Shown here: positions 36,029 to 44,662 of the stretch, piece after piece
How positions within the stretch are numbered: position 1 is the stretch's first letter
Layout: every line of letters starts with the position of its first letter
NCBI RefSeq assembly: GCF_008710275.1
Contig: NZ_VYQE01000004.1
Coordinates: forward strand, 372,001 to 436,000
DNA: 64,000 bases
From: Histidinibacterium aquaticum
GTDB lineage: Bacteria > Pseudomonadota > Alphaproteobacteria > Rhodobacterales > Rhodobacteraceae
Reading direction: 5' to 3'
The notes under the pieces: generated by a model
Told to the model about the DNA's origin: nothing
The model's input: only the letters and a program-made list of their open reading frames with translations
Database searches by the model: none
Program-made: the position numbers and the translations under genes

Positions 36029-36136
36029 AGGATGCGGGGCGGCCCTGCGGGCCGCGCCGGGCAAGCCCGCGCCCCGCCTGCGGCGGAACCCGGGCGGCAG
36101 GAGGGGCTCCGCCCCTCTGGCGCGATGCGCCATTCA

Positions 36137-36166
36137 CCCCGGGATATTTCCGCCCAGAAGATGGAT
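36137..36166 (+). repeat. Dispersed TATTT/AGATGAA intergenic repeat, copy 4
   Basis: CCCCGGGATATTTCCGCC then CAGAAGATGGAT. The first 27 bases are identical to copy 2 (17204-17230). It is preceded by GC-rich inverted sequence (AGGGGC TCC GCCCCT) and followed within 20 nt by composite motif B. Confidence 0.7.
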
Positions 36167-36185
36167 GGGCGCTTTTTATAATCCA

Positions 36186-36218
36186 ATCAATGGCTTGACC
36201 GGGCGTCCAAATTTGGAC
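36186..36218 (+). promoter_or_regulatory. Composite motif, copy B (upstream of mnmH)
   Basis: ATCAATGGCTTGA, 6 nt, then GTCCAAATTTGGAC (36205-36218), ending 50 nt before the mnmH ATG. The palindrome and the 6-nt spacing are the same as in copy A at 6101-6133. Confidence 0.55.
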
Positions 36219-36268
36219 GCGAGGCCGCCGGCCCTTCTGTCCGGCGCGGGGAGCGGCTAGGAGGGGGC

Positions 36269-37330
36269 ATGGCCCGCACCTTCGAGACCCTCGCCGAGCT
36301 CCTCGGTCATGACTACGACAGCGTCATCGACGTCCGTTCTCCCGCCGAGTTCGAGGAGGACCGTGTCCCGGGCGCGATCAACATGCCCGTCCTGTCGAAC
36401 GAGGAGCGGGCCGAGGTGGGCACGATCTACGTCCAGCAGTCGCCATTCCTCGCCCGCAAGATCGGCGCCGCCATGGTCTTTCGCAACGCCGCGCGCCACG
36501 TCGAGGGGCCGCTGCGCGGGAAGGAGGGCGGCTGGCGGCCGCTCGTCTACTGCTGGAGGGGCGGCCAGCGGTCGGGGAGCTTCTCCTACCTCCTGAAGGA
36601 GATCGGCTGGCGTTCGGAAACGATCGCGGGCGGCTACCAGAGCTACCGGCGGCTGGTTCACAAGGCGCTCTACGACGAGGCGCTGGAGCAGCGGGTGATC
36701 CTGCTCGACGGCTATACCGGGACGGCCAAGACCGACCTGCTGCCGCGGCTCTCCGAACGGGGCGTCCAGGTGATCGATCTCGAGGGGCTCGCCAATCACC
36801 GGGGCTCTCTCCTTGGCGCGCGGGCCGGGGGACAGCCCTCGCAAAAGGCCTTCGAGTCGGCGCTGGCTGGTGAGCTGTCCCGGCTCGATCCCGCGCGGCC
36901 GCTCGTGGTGGAGGCCGAAAGCAACAAGGTCGGCGAGCGGCTGATCCCGCCCGCGCTCTGGGCGGCGATGAAGCGCGCGGACCGGGTGGAGATTACCGCC
37001 CCGCTGGCGGCGCGGGCGGCCTATCTCGTCGAGGCCTATGCCGACGTCTGGTCGGAGCCCGAGGAGCTTGAGGCCCGCTTCGCCCCGCTCGCCCGGCTGC
37101 GAGGGCACGAGGCGGTCGAGACCTGGCGGCGGCAGCTGAAGGCGGGCGAGGTGAAGGCCCTGGCCCGGTCGCTGATGGAGACGCACTACGACCCGGCCTA
37201 CGCCAAGTCCCGCGAGGCGATCGGGGTGCGCACCTCGGCCCGGGTCGAGGCGGAGAGACTGGACGCGGCGGGGCTCGACCATGCGGCGGACCGGCTGGCG
37301 CGGGAGATCGAGCGGCTCAGCGCAGGGTGA
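36269..37330 (+). CDS. mnmH: tRNA 2-selenouridine synthase
   Basis: Replaces sulfur in tRNA wobble 2-thiouridine by selenium, using selenophosphate, through a geranylated intermediate. The 353-residue protein has an N-terminal rhodanese domain (about 1-125; VIDVRSPAEFEEDRVPGAINMPVLSN and catalytic Cys in LVYCWRGGQRSGS) and a C-terminal P-loop domain. The P-loop reads GYTGTAKTD, with Ala where the Walker consensus has Gly. It is convergent with selD (14-nt overlap), which supplies selenophosphate. Composite motif B lies upstream. Confidence 0.94.
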   Translation: MARTFETLAELLGHDYDSVIDVRSPAEFEEDRVPGAINMPVLSNEERAEVGTIYVQQSPFLARKIGAAMVFRNAARHVEGPLRGKEGGWRPLVYCWRGGQRSGSFSYLLKEIGWRSETIAGGYQSYRRLVHKALYDEALEQRVILLDGYTGTAKTDLLPRLSERGVQVIDLEGLANHRGSLLGARAGGQPSQKAFESALAGELSRLDPARPLVVEAESNKVGERLIPPALWAAMKRADRVEITAPLAARAAYLVEAYADVWSEPEELEARFAPLARLRGHEAVETWRRQLKAGEVKALARSLMETHYDPAYAKSREAIGVRTSARVEAERLDAAGLDHAADRLAREIERLSAG

Positions 37331-39455
37331 TGCCGGGGGGCGCGTCGGTGACGCGGCCGATCTGCGCGGCCCGGGTCCCGGTGGCTTCGAGCGCAGAGAG
37401 GACGGCCGGGCCGTCTGGGACGGCCGCGAGCAGCCCGCCGCAAGTCTGCGGATCGAAGAGGAGGTCGGCGCGGGGATCGTCGGGCGCCTCGGGCAGCACG
37501 GTGCGGTTCTCCGGCCAGAGCGTCGAGCGGACCCCCTGCCGCGCGAGATCGAGCGCGCCGGGCAGGAGCAGGACGGCGTCGAGGTCGAGCTCGGCTCCAA
37601 CGCCGGAGGCCTGGCAGATGCCCATGAGGTGGCCCGCAAGCCCGAACCCGGTGACGTCCGTCATGGCATGGGCCCCGGACAGCGCCCGCGCGGCCTCGCC
37701 CTGGCTTCGGGTCATCACCTCGTAGGCCTGCGCCACGTCCGCGCCCCGGGCCAGCCCGCGCATCTCCGCGGCGAGGAGCACGCCCGTCCCGAGCGGCTTC
37801 GTCAGGATCAGCGCGTCGCCGGGCTGGGCCCCGGCGAGGGTGATCGCCCGTTCGGGCGCGAGGCCGGTGAGCGTGACGCCCAGGGTCATCTCGGCGCCCA
37901 TGGTGGAGTGGCCGCCGACGATCTCTGCCCCTTCGGCGGCGAGCATCTCGTCCGCGGTCGCCATGATCTCGGCCATGGTTCGGGCCTGCAGGTCGGAGGA
38001 CATGCGCGGCAGGATCAGCGAGAGCAGCGCGGTCTGCGGCGCGGCGCCCATGGCCCAGATATCGCCCAGGGCGTGGATCACCGCGATCCGGGTCATGAGG
38101 ACCGGGTCTTCGGTCACCGCGCGCAGGTGGTCGGTGGTCACGACCTGCCGGACGCCGCCCATGTTGAGGATCGCGGCATCGTCGCCGGGGCGGCTCTCCA
38201 CGTCGTCCCGGCGGCGGGGAAGGGCGGCGACGGCGCGGCCCAGCGTGCCGCGCCCGATCTTGGCACCGCAGCCGCCGCAGAGGGGCGCGCCGCCGAGCGT
38301 CTCGGAAACGCCCTCTGCCACCAGCGGCGGGAGGTCCGAGGTCATCTCCGGCAGATCGTCGAACCGGCGCATGAAGCGTCGGTCGATGTGGTCCTTCCAC
38401 CGCCACATCGGCGCGCCCGAGAGCTGCCGCCCGCCGCGCTCGGCGAGGGCGCGTTTCCCGCCGAGGGAGATCAGCTTGAGGTAGTCGCGCTGTGGCCGGT
38501 AGCGGCGCATCCTGCCGCCGGTCACCGCCGCGCGCAGGTTCTCGAACAGGACAGGCGCGGCGCGGACGGCATAGACTCCCGCCTTGGGACGCGGTGCGTG
38601 GGAAAGATGCGCACAGTCGCCGGCGGCGAAGACGCGGGGATCGGAGCTTTGCAGCGTCGGGCCGACGCTGACGAAGCCGTCGTGCAGGTCGAGGCCCGCT
38701 CCATCCAGCCAGCCGTGCGGACGCGCCCCGGCGGCGCCGGCGACGAAGTCCGCCTCGATGAGCGTGCCGTCGGCGAGGTGCACGCCGTCGGCGGAGATGC
38801 GCGCGATCTCGGCCTGTTCGACCGGCTCGATACCGAGGCCCGTCACCGCATCCACGAGTGCATTTCGAGGTCGGGGATTGAAATCGTCGAGGATCTCGCC
38901 CCGGTCAATCAGCCGGATCGTTGCGTTTCGTCCGCGCACGGCGTGGGCCATGGCCATCGCCAGCTCCCCCCCGGCGACGCCGCCGCCGATGACCGCGATG
39001 CGGGGTTGCCCGGCCTGTTCCAGCCAAGCGGACCAGCGGCGGGAGAAGGGGCCGAGAGGCTTGGCAGGAACGGCGTGCTCGGCGAAGCCCTCGATCTGGG
39101 GCATGTCGGAGGTGATGCCGATATCGAGGGAACAGACGTCGAAGCCCACGGCAGGGCGTCCGGGGACACGGACCTCGCGCGCGACGAGGTCGATGCCGTC
39201 GGCCGCAGCGAGGATCAGGCGAGCGCCGGCGAAGCGGGCGAGGCGCACGAGGTCGATGTCGAGCTCGTCGCGGCCGTAGTGACCGGCGACGTAGCCGGGC
39301 AGCATCCCGGAATAGGCGGCGGCCGGGTTCGGGTCGATCAGTGTCAGCCGGACCCCAGGGACCGGGGCCATGCCCCATTTGCGCAGCACGAGGGCATGGG
39401 TATGTCCGCCGCCCACGAGGACGATGTCGCGCGTCAGGGGAATGGTCGCCTGCAT
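37317..39455 (-). CDS. selD: Selenide, water dikinase fused to an N-terminal FAD/NAD oxidoreductase
   Basis: A 712-residue fusion. Residues about 1-365 are an NDH-2-like pyridine nucleotide-disulfide oxidoreductase (DIVLVGGGHTHALVLRKW, IAVIGGGVAGGELAMA, FAAGDCAHL). Residues about 385-712 are SelD, with the catalytic Cys/Lys loop LCGGCGAKIGRGTL, GDDAAIL, LGDIWAMGA, HSTMGAEM and TDVTGFGLAGHL. It makes selenophosphate from selenide and ATP. The oxidoreductase may supply reduced selenium; that is inference. No selA, selB or tRNA-Sec is in the window, so the visible use is MnmH. Confidence 0.95.
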   Translation of the reverse strand: MQATIPLTRDIVLVGGGHTHALVLRKWGMAPVPGVRLTLIDPNPAAAYSGMLPGYVAGHYGRDELDIDLVRLARFAGARLILAAADGIDLVAREVRVPGRPAVGFDVCSLDIGITSDMPQIEGFAEHAVPAKPLGPFSRRWSAWLEQAGQPRIAVIGGGVAGGELAMAMAHAVRGRNATIRLIDRGEILDDFNPRPRNALVDAVTGLGIEPVEQAEIARISADGVHLADGTLIEADFVAGAAGARPHGWLDGAGLDLHDGFVSVGPTLQSSDPRVFAAGDCAHLSHAPRPKAGVYAVRAAPVLFENLRAAVTGGRMRRYRPQRDYLKLISLGGKRALAERGGRQLSGAPMWRWKDHIDRRFMRRFDDLPEMTSDLPPLVAEGVSETLGGAPLCGGCGAKIGRGTLGRAVAALPRRRDDVESRPGDDAAILNMGGVRQVVTTDHLRAVTEDPVLMTRIAVIHALGDIWAMGAAPQTALLSLILPRMSSDLQARTMAEIMATADEMLAAEGAEIVGGHSTMGAEMTLGVTLTGLAPERAITLAGAQPGDALILTKPLGTGVLLAAEMRGLARGADVAQAYEVMTRSQGEAARALSGAHAMTDVTGFGLAGHLMGICQASGVGAELDLDAVLLLPGALDLARQGVRSTLWPENRTVLPEAPDDPRADLLFDPQTCGGLLAAVPDGPAVLSALEATGTRAAQIGRVTDAPPGITLR

Positions 39456-39475
39456 GGCCGAGCCTTACCCCCGGA

Positions 39476-40024
39476 TCAGGGAGAGAGCCAGCGCCCCCGC
39501 CAGTCCTCCTTGCGCGAGAAGACGGCGCGGCGATGGGTCTCACCTAGGTGCAGGACCTCCAGCGATTCGACGGTCAGGCGGAGGATGGCGAGGTTCCCGG
39601 GCGCGGGCGTGATCTCGTAGTCGAGCGGCGCGGCGATCTCCGTGCCAACGGGCGGCGTCTTGCCGTAGTTCTGCCGGGCGGTCTCGCCGAGGCCGCTCCA
39701 GACGTCCCGGTCGTTCTCGCGCAGCGTGACGGTGCAGGCCAGGCGCAGTTGCAGGCGGCTCTCGGCGTCCCAGGTCAGGACAGAGGCCCGGGGGCGGTCA
39801 CGCAGCTCGCGAACCTTGGCGGAGTCCGCGTCGGTCATGAGCGTGAGCATGCCGGCGGCCCGGTCCGCCCCGCGCAGGACGAGCGTGCGCTGCTGTGGCC
39901 GGCCCTCGGGGTCGATCGTGGCGAGGACCGGCCAGTGCGTACCGGTCTGCGGTCCCTGCGCGCCGAGGTCGAGTTGGGCCCAGGCTGCGTCGAGCATCGC
40001 GTCGGTGGTGTCGTAGTCACTCAT
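39476..40024 (-). CDS. Pyridoxamine-phosphate-oxidase-like flavoprotein
   Basis: A 182-residue PNPOx-like split-barrel protein. TGTHWPVLATIDPEGRPQQRTLVLRG and LTLMTDADSAKVRELRDRPRASVLTWD are the FMN-binding strands of the family; the C-terminus (EVLHLGETHRRAVFSR, WRGRWLSP) ends like the PNPOx dimerisation region. The true substrate may be other than pyridoxine phosphate, since this subgroup includes general FMN enzymes. Its start overlaps the attH-like gene by 8 nt, making it the fourth gene of the ABC operon 44060-39476. Confidence 0.83.
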   Translation of the reverse strand: MSDYDTTDAMLDAAWAQLDLGAQGPQTGTHWPVLATIDPEGRPQQRTLVLRGADRAAGMLTLMTDADSAKVRELRDRPRASVLTWDAESRLQLRLACTVTLRENDRDVWSGLGETARQNYGKTPPVGTEIAAPLDYEITPAPGNLAILRLTVESLEVLHLGETHRRAVFSRKEDWRGRWLSP

Positions 40025-41036
40025 ATCCGGTCATCTCCAGGTAGCCCCGGCCCTCATGGCTGCCGGTGACGCTCACCGGACCCTCCCAGTACGGGAAGGA
40101 GGTCGACATCCAGGCCTGCGGGTTCAGGGCCTCGACCTCCACGTCGAGGCCGCGGTCTGGGAGGGTGACGCGCCAGCGCACCGGGATCTCGCGCTCCGCC
40201 ACCGTGGCGGTCGCCAGCGGCTCGGCAGTGAAGGCGCCATCGGGATAGGCGGTGGCGCCATCCTCGATCCAGGTGGCGGAGGTGTAACTGCCGCCCTCGG
40301 TTCCGCGCAGCCGGAAGCCCATGACCTTCGCCTCGCCCAGCGAGAGCGAGAACCAGTCCCAGCCTTCCTGGTTCTCCGACAGCGGCTGGGAAGACCACTC
40401 GCGATCGAGCCAGGCCTCGCCGGTGACCTCGACCCGGCCCTCGGGGAGCGTGACCGTCCCCTCCACCGCGTAGGCGGGTTGGGAGTAGTAGTAGCTGGCC
40501 TGTCCTTCGGAGGACTTCACCGAGTAACCGTCCTCGCCATGGAAGATCAGCGGCCCCTGCGCCTCGAGGGAAAGGTCGTAGGCGAAGTCGGGCGCCGAGG
40601 CGGCAAGACGCAGGTCGTCGAAGGACGGTCCCCACATGCGCCATTCGTCGATCCAGGCGTCGAATGGCTCGGTCTCGACACCGGCCGTTCCGAGCCCGCC
40701 GCGGGAGAGGCGTTCCGAGACATAGTGTTCGTCGGGTGTCGTGACCGCCGCGTGGCCCATCCAGACCTGCGCCTCCGCCGCACCGCCGGGGGCCATCGCC
40801 GTTCGGAAGAGCGTCCACTGCGCGCCCATGGGCGTGCCGTCGGCGGCCTCCAGCGTCGCCGTCACGTACCACCATTCGATGCGGAAACCGGGATGCGCGC
40901 CGTGGTCGGCCGGGAAGGTGAACTCCGAATCCGGCGTGGGTGTCGCGTAACCCTCGGAGTCCGTGCCGAGACCGGCGAAGCCCTGTGCCAGCGCGAGGCC
41001 CGGCCAGAGCGCGGGGATCAGCCATCTAGCGTTCAT
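40017..41036 (-). CDS. attH: AttH/CrtC-like lipocalin-type exported protein of an ABC operon
   Basis: A 339-residue exported protein (signal MNARWLIPALWPGLALAQ) with the AttH/CrtC N-terminal lipocalin-like fold: HPGFRIEWWYVTATLEAADG, GWDWFSLSLGEAKVMGF and EAWLDREWSSQPL are hallmarks. Related proteins are carotenoid hydratases, but the operon with an ATPase and FtsX-like permease matches the AttEFGH ABC system, whose substrate is unclear. The ATG is 11 nt inside the permease end. Probably periplasmic. Confidence 0.85.
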   Translation of the reverse strand: MNARWLIPALWPGLALAQGFAGLGTDSEGYATPTPDSEFTFPADHGAHPGFRIEWWYVTATLEAADGTPMGAQWTLFRTAMAPGGAAEAQVWMGHAAVTTPDEHYVSERLSRGGLGTAGVETEPFDAWIDEWRMWGPSFDDLRLAASAPDFAYDLSLEAQGPLIFHGEDGYSVKSSEGQASYYYSQPAYAVEGTVTLPEGRVEVTGEAWLDREWSSQPLSENQEGWDWFSLSLGEAKVMGFRLRGTEGGSYTSATWIEDGATAYPDGAFTAEPLATATVAEREIPVRWRVTLPDRGLDVEVEALNPQAWMSTSFPYWEGPVSVTGSHEGRGYLEMTGYE

Positions 41037-43410
41037 TGGAGAAGACCTTGAGCAGTTCGCCGGGCGGTGTCCGCGCCAGCCTGCGGGCGGGCCAGAGCGC
41101 GGCCAGCGTCGCGGCAAGCACCGCGAAACCGGCGAGCACCGCGTAGTCGGCGGGAAAGAGATACATCGGCAGTCGCCATCCGAAGGCCGCAACGTTGACC
41201 CGGGCCAGAAGGATCCAGGCCAGGGCGAGGCCCAGCGGCAGGGCGGCGAGCGTCGTCAGCAGCGCCAGCATGACCGCGCGGATCATTTCCAGCCCACCCA
41301 GCCGTTTCCGCGTCAGGCCGAGCGCCCAGACCGGCGCGAGCTGCGGCAGCCGGAGGGCGGCGAGCGTGAGCAGGCTCATGAGGATCGCGAAGCCAGCGAC
41401 GGTCAGCGTCAGAACATTGAGCGCGCCGGTGACGGTGAAGGTCCGCTCGAAGACCTGCAACGAGAACGCCTTGATCGACGACTGGTCGACGATCTGCCCC
41501 TCGGGCAGGCCCAGGTCCTCGCGCAGGAGGTCGCGGATCTCCTGCGGCCGGTCCGTGCGAAGGCCGTAGCGTTGGGCCGTCACCTCCGGATAGAGGCGCT
41601 GAAACAGCGGTTCGGCCACGATCACCTGTCCGATCGGGTTGCCGTAGTCACCGACCACGCCGACCACCGGCAGGCGGGTGCCGGGCCCAACGGCGATCTC
41701 GTCTCCCAGCGACAGTCCGGCACGGCGGTAGAGCTGTTCGTTGATGACCGCCCCCTCACCCGCAAAGACAGTCTCCCAGGCGCCCTCCCGCGCCTCGAGA
41801 AATACCCAGTTCTCCCGGTAGGTCGCATCGTCCCGGTTGCCGTAGATCTCGGCCGGCAATCCGGCGACGTCCCGCTCGACCCATTGTACCGGCAGGATCG
41901 CGCGAACTTCAGGGGAGAGGACTTCCGTGATCCGCTCCGCCTGCGCCTCGTCCTCGGCGGTGACGTAGAGTTCCGCGGCGAGGCGCTGGTCGAGGAAGCC
42001 GGTGAAGGTCAGTCGGAAGGAGGAGACCATCGTCGAGACACCGACGTTCGCCGCCATGGCAAGAAGCAGCGCCATGAGCGCGAGCGAGAGGCCCGGCAGC
42101 TGCTGGCGGGTGTCGGCCCAGAACCACTCGGCTTGAGCGCTTCGCGCGCCGCGTGCGGCGAGCGCGAGGCAGGCGTCGAGGACCAGGGGGAGAGCGAGTG
42201 CCGCGCCGACCAGGAGTGCGCCCAAGGCGGCGAAGCTCGGGGCCAGACCCTCGGTGACGGCCACCAGTACCGCCGCGAGCGCCACCAGCCCGGCCGCTCC
42301 GCCGATGCGCAGCCACCGCCCTCCGGCCTGCCGCATGGCCCAGGCGCGGGGCCGGGCGGAGGCGAGGATCGGCATCCGGGCGATGTCCCTCAGCGCCGCC
42401 GTGCTCGCCGCCGCGGTGCCGAGAACCGAGATACCGAGGCCGGCCAGCCACCAGACAGGACGCAGCTCGAGCGTGCCCGACACCTGCGCGCCGTAGAGGC
42501 CGGAGAGCGTGGCCGCCACATCCGGCAATAGTGCCGCCGCGATGACGTAGCCGAGCGCGACGCCGATCAGGCCGGCCAGCAGCGAGATCCCGAGAAGCTC
42601 AACCGCCATCAGCCAGACGAGCCGGTTGAGCGGCATGCCGACCGCGCGGAGAGTCCGGACCATCGGACGACGCTGCTCGAAGGCGAGGCCGATGGCGCCG
42701 TGTACGATGAAGAGCCCGACCGCGAAGCTGAGAAAGCCGAATGCGGTGAGGTTGAGGTGGAAGCTGTCGGTCAGCCGGGCCACATCCGTGCCGCCCTGTG
42801 CGGGGCGCAGGGACAGTCCCGGCGCGATTTCCGACAGCTCCGGTCGTCCCATCGGCTGATCCGGCGACAGGATCAGCCGGTTTGCCCCGTCCCGTCCGAG
42901 CAACTCGCGCGCCACCGAGATGTCGGTCACGACAGTCATCGGCGCGACGTCCGGGTCAGCGACGCGCTCGGGGCCGAGGTCGCCGATGGCGTCGAGCGCT
43001 TCGGTCTGGCCGAAGACCTGGCCCTCTCCGCCCAGGAATGTGCCTACCTCGGTGCCCGAGTCGAGGTTCACCGGGCCCAGGCCACCGGGGGCGGTCAGGG
43101 GGTCGAGCCCCACGATCCTCACGCCGTTCAACCGGCCTTCGATCACCGGGCTCGCAAGCCAGCCCGAACGCCGGAGCTCGACGAAGGTGTCCATCGGGAT
43201 TTCGCCGCCATCCGAGTCGACGATCTGCGCGAAGCGACCCTCGCCCAGCGTCGCGGCCGCGGCATCGTAGCTCGCGCGGGCCTCGGCGTTGATCGCCTGA
43301 ACGCCGGACCAGAGCGCCGTGGCGAGGGCGAGCCCGGCGACGAGTGTAAAGGCCTGGAGCGGGTTCCTCCGCCAGTGCGACAGCAGCGCCCGGAGCCCCT
43401 CCCGGGTCAC
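41026..43410 (-). CDS. ABC transporter permease, FtsX/MacB-like (AttFG-type)
   Basis: A 794-residue permease with an N-terminal helix (about 18-35), a large periplasmic domain (about 40-210), two sets of FtsX-type helices and a second periplasmic domain between them, ending WPARRLARTPPGELLKVF, the usual FtsX C-terminus. Ten or so hydrophobic segments are visible. Such permeases act as mechanotransmitters or lipid/lipoprotein movers rather than classical importers. It overlaps the ATPase gene by 4 nt. Confidence 0.88.
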   Translation of the reverse strand: MTREGLRALLSHWRRNPLQAFTLVAGLALATALWSGVQAINAEARASYDAAAATLGEGRFAQIVDSDGGEIPMDTFVELRRSGWLASPVIEGRLNGVRIVGLDPLTAPGGLGPVNLDSGTEVGTFLGGEGQVFGQTEALDAIGDLGPERVADPDVAPMTVVTDISVARELLGRDGANRLILSPDQPMGRPELSEIAPGLSLRPAQGGTDVARLTDSFHLNLTAFGFLSFAVGLFIVHGAIGLAFEQRRPMVRTLRAVGMPLNRLVWLMAVELLGISLLAGLIGVALGYVIAAALLPDVAATLSGLYGAQVSGTLELRPVWWLAGLGISVLGTAAASTAALRDIARMPILASARPRAWAMRQAGGRWLRIGGAAGLVALAAVLVAVTEGLAPSFAALGALLVGAALALPLVLDACLALAARGARSAQAEWFWADTRQQLPGLSLALMALLLAMAANVGVSTMVSSFRLTFTGFLDQRLAAELYVTAEDEAQAERITEVLSPEVRAILPVQWVERDVAGLPAEIYGNRDDATYRENWVFLEAREGAWETVFAGEGAVINEQLYRRAGLSLGDEIAVGPGTRLPVVGVVGDYGNPIGQVIVAEPLFQRLYPEVTAQRYGLRTDRPQEIRDLLREDLGLPEGQIVDQSSIKAFSLQVFERTFTVTGALNVLTLTVAGFAILMSLLTLAALRLPQLAPVWALGLTRKRLGGLEMIRAVMLALLTTLAALPLGLALAWILLARVNVAAFGWRLPMYLFPADYAVLAGFAVLAATLAALWPARRLARTPPGELLKVFSNER

Positions 43411-44060
43411 GCGATCACTCCCTTCTCCAGGTGCAGTCGCCTCTCCATCGCCGAGGCGAGCCGGTCCGAATGCGTCACCATCAGGAGCGCCGCGCCGCTT
43501 TCGCGCACGAGGGTCAGCATGGCCGCCAGCACGGTCTCCGCGGTGGTCTCGTCGAGGTTGCCCGTCGGCTCGTCCGCCAGGACGAGAGCGGGCCGCGCGG
43601 CGAGCGCGCGGGCGATGGCGACGCGTTGCTGTTGGCCGCCGGAGAGCTGCTCCGGGTACTTGGCGAGATGCGGCGATAGGCCCAGCCCCTCCGCGAGCTC
43701 CCGCGTTCTCTCCGGGTCGTGGCGGCCCGCGAGCCGAGCCTGGAAGGCGATGTTGGAGGCGACATCGAGGGAGGGGATCAGGTTGAACTGCTGGAAGATG
43801 ACGCCGACCGTTTCGCGCCGGAGGCGGGCACGCCCCCGGTCGGAGAGAGTGCCCACGTTTTCATCGCCGATCAAAATCCGCCCGGCATCCGGTGTCTCCA
43901 GTCCGCCGGTCAGGTGGAGCAGCGTCGACTTCCCCGATCCCGATTCGCCGGTCAGCGCCAGGGTCTCTCCACGGGCCAGCGCCAGATCGACACCGCGCAG
44001 GACCGGTACCGGCCCCTCCGCGCCCGGATAGCTCTTCTCGACCCCTTCGACCCTCAGCAC
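43407..44060 (-). CDS. ABC transporter ATP-binding protein, LolD/MacB type (AttE-like)
   Basis: A 217-residue ATPase: Walker A GESGSGKST, Q-loop IFQQFNLIPSLDVASNI, signature LSGGQQQR, Walker B VLADEPTGNLD (the TGNLD ending is typical of the LolD/MacB/FtsE group). Starts at GTG, preceded by GGGGAG at 7 nt. First gene of the four-gene operon ATPase-permease-AttH-PNPOx on the minus strand. Confidence 0.92.
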   Translation of the reverse strand: MLRVEGVEKSYPGAEGPVPVLRGVDLALARGETLALTGESGSGKSTLLHLTGGLETPDAGRILIGDENVGTLSDRGRARLRRETVGVIFQQFNLIPSLDVASNIAFQARLAGRHDPERTRELAEGLGLSPHLAKYPEQLSGGQQQRVAIARALAARPALVLADEPTGNLDETTAETVLAAMLTLVRESGAALLMVTHSDRLASAMERRLHLEKGVIA

Positions 44061-44116
44061 CTGCGACTCCCCGGTTCTTCGCTGCGGGACCTAACACGCC
44101 GGGCGAAGGGGGAAAG

Positions 44117-44374
44117 TCAGGCGAAGGCCGAGACGAGGGACAGGAGAGCCATCAGGACCGTGGCAGATAGAAGCATCCGCCGCGACTCGGCCTGCTGAGG
44201 GTCGCGCACCCAGTCGGACATCGTGCTGAAGAAACTTGCGGGCCCCGGAAAGATGCGGCCCGTCCGTTGCACCGCACGCGTCCGCAGGTGGAACAGCGTG
44301 CGAAAGGCGAGCGCCGCCCAGACCAGGAAGACCACGCCCTGAAGCAGGAAGAAGAGCAGGACCGGCCAGCTCAT
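44117..44374 (-). CDS. Small two-helix membrane protein
   Basis: An 85-residue membrane protein with helices at about residues 3-25 and 66-84, a basic linker (LRTRAVQRTGRIFPGP) and a WVRDPQQAESRRML segment. No family recognised. The ATG at 44374 overlaps by ATGA the end of a 33-codon ORF carrying a good Shine-Dalgarno, so it may be translated by coupling; a GTG six codons upstream is an alternative start. It is 56 nt upstream of the ABC operon on the same strand. Confidence 0.55.
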   Translation of the reverse strand: MSWPVLLFFLLQGVVFLVWAALAFRTLFHLRTRAVQRTGRIFPGPASFFSTMSDWVRDPQQAESRRMLLSATVLMALLSLVSAFA

Positions 44375-44472
44375 GGGAGGGTCCCGACGCACGAACGCCG
44401 ACCCGGTCGCGGCCCGCGGGGCGGCGCGACGGCAAGGGGGCGGATGTGATCCAAGGTGGCAGCTCGGTTCAT
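44371..44472 (-). CDS. Possible 33-residue leader ORF
   Basis: ATG at 44472, with TGGAG 9 nt upstream, encodes a short Pro/Arg-rich peptide (MNRAATLDHIRPLAVAPPRG...) and ends by ATGA overlap with the small membrane protein gene. No homology is recognised. The interval 44393-44662 otherwise holds only the thiolase promoter region. It may be a coupling leader or chance. Confidence 0.3.
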   Translation of the reverse strand: MNRAATLDHIRPLAVAPPRGPRPGRRSCVGTLP

Positions 44473-44662
44473 TCGGGCAGTCTCCAGTTGATGCCCATCG
44501 TCGATGATCTTCGGCGGGCGTTTCCGGTCAAGCCGACCTGCGGCGGATCGGCCACAAAATGCGGCTGAAAGGACGCAGTTCTTCACGGCGCCGTGACCCC
44601 ACGTTCCGGCTGAAGCGACAGGACGCAGCAGGTAGGTTGGGGGCCGAACAGGGAGACCCGCC

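Noticed and set aside
37281-39620. A 779-codon open frame antisense to selD
   Set aside because: The selD strand has all catalytic motifs; the antisense product is Arg/Gly/His-rich and featureless.
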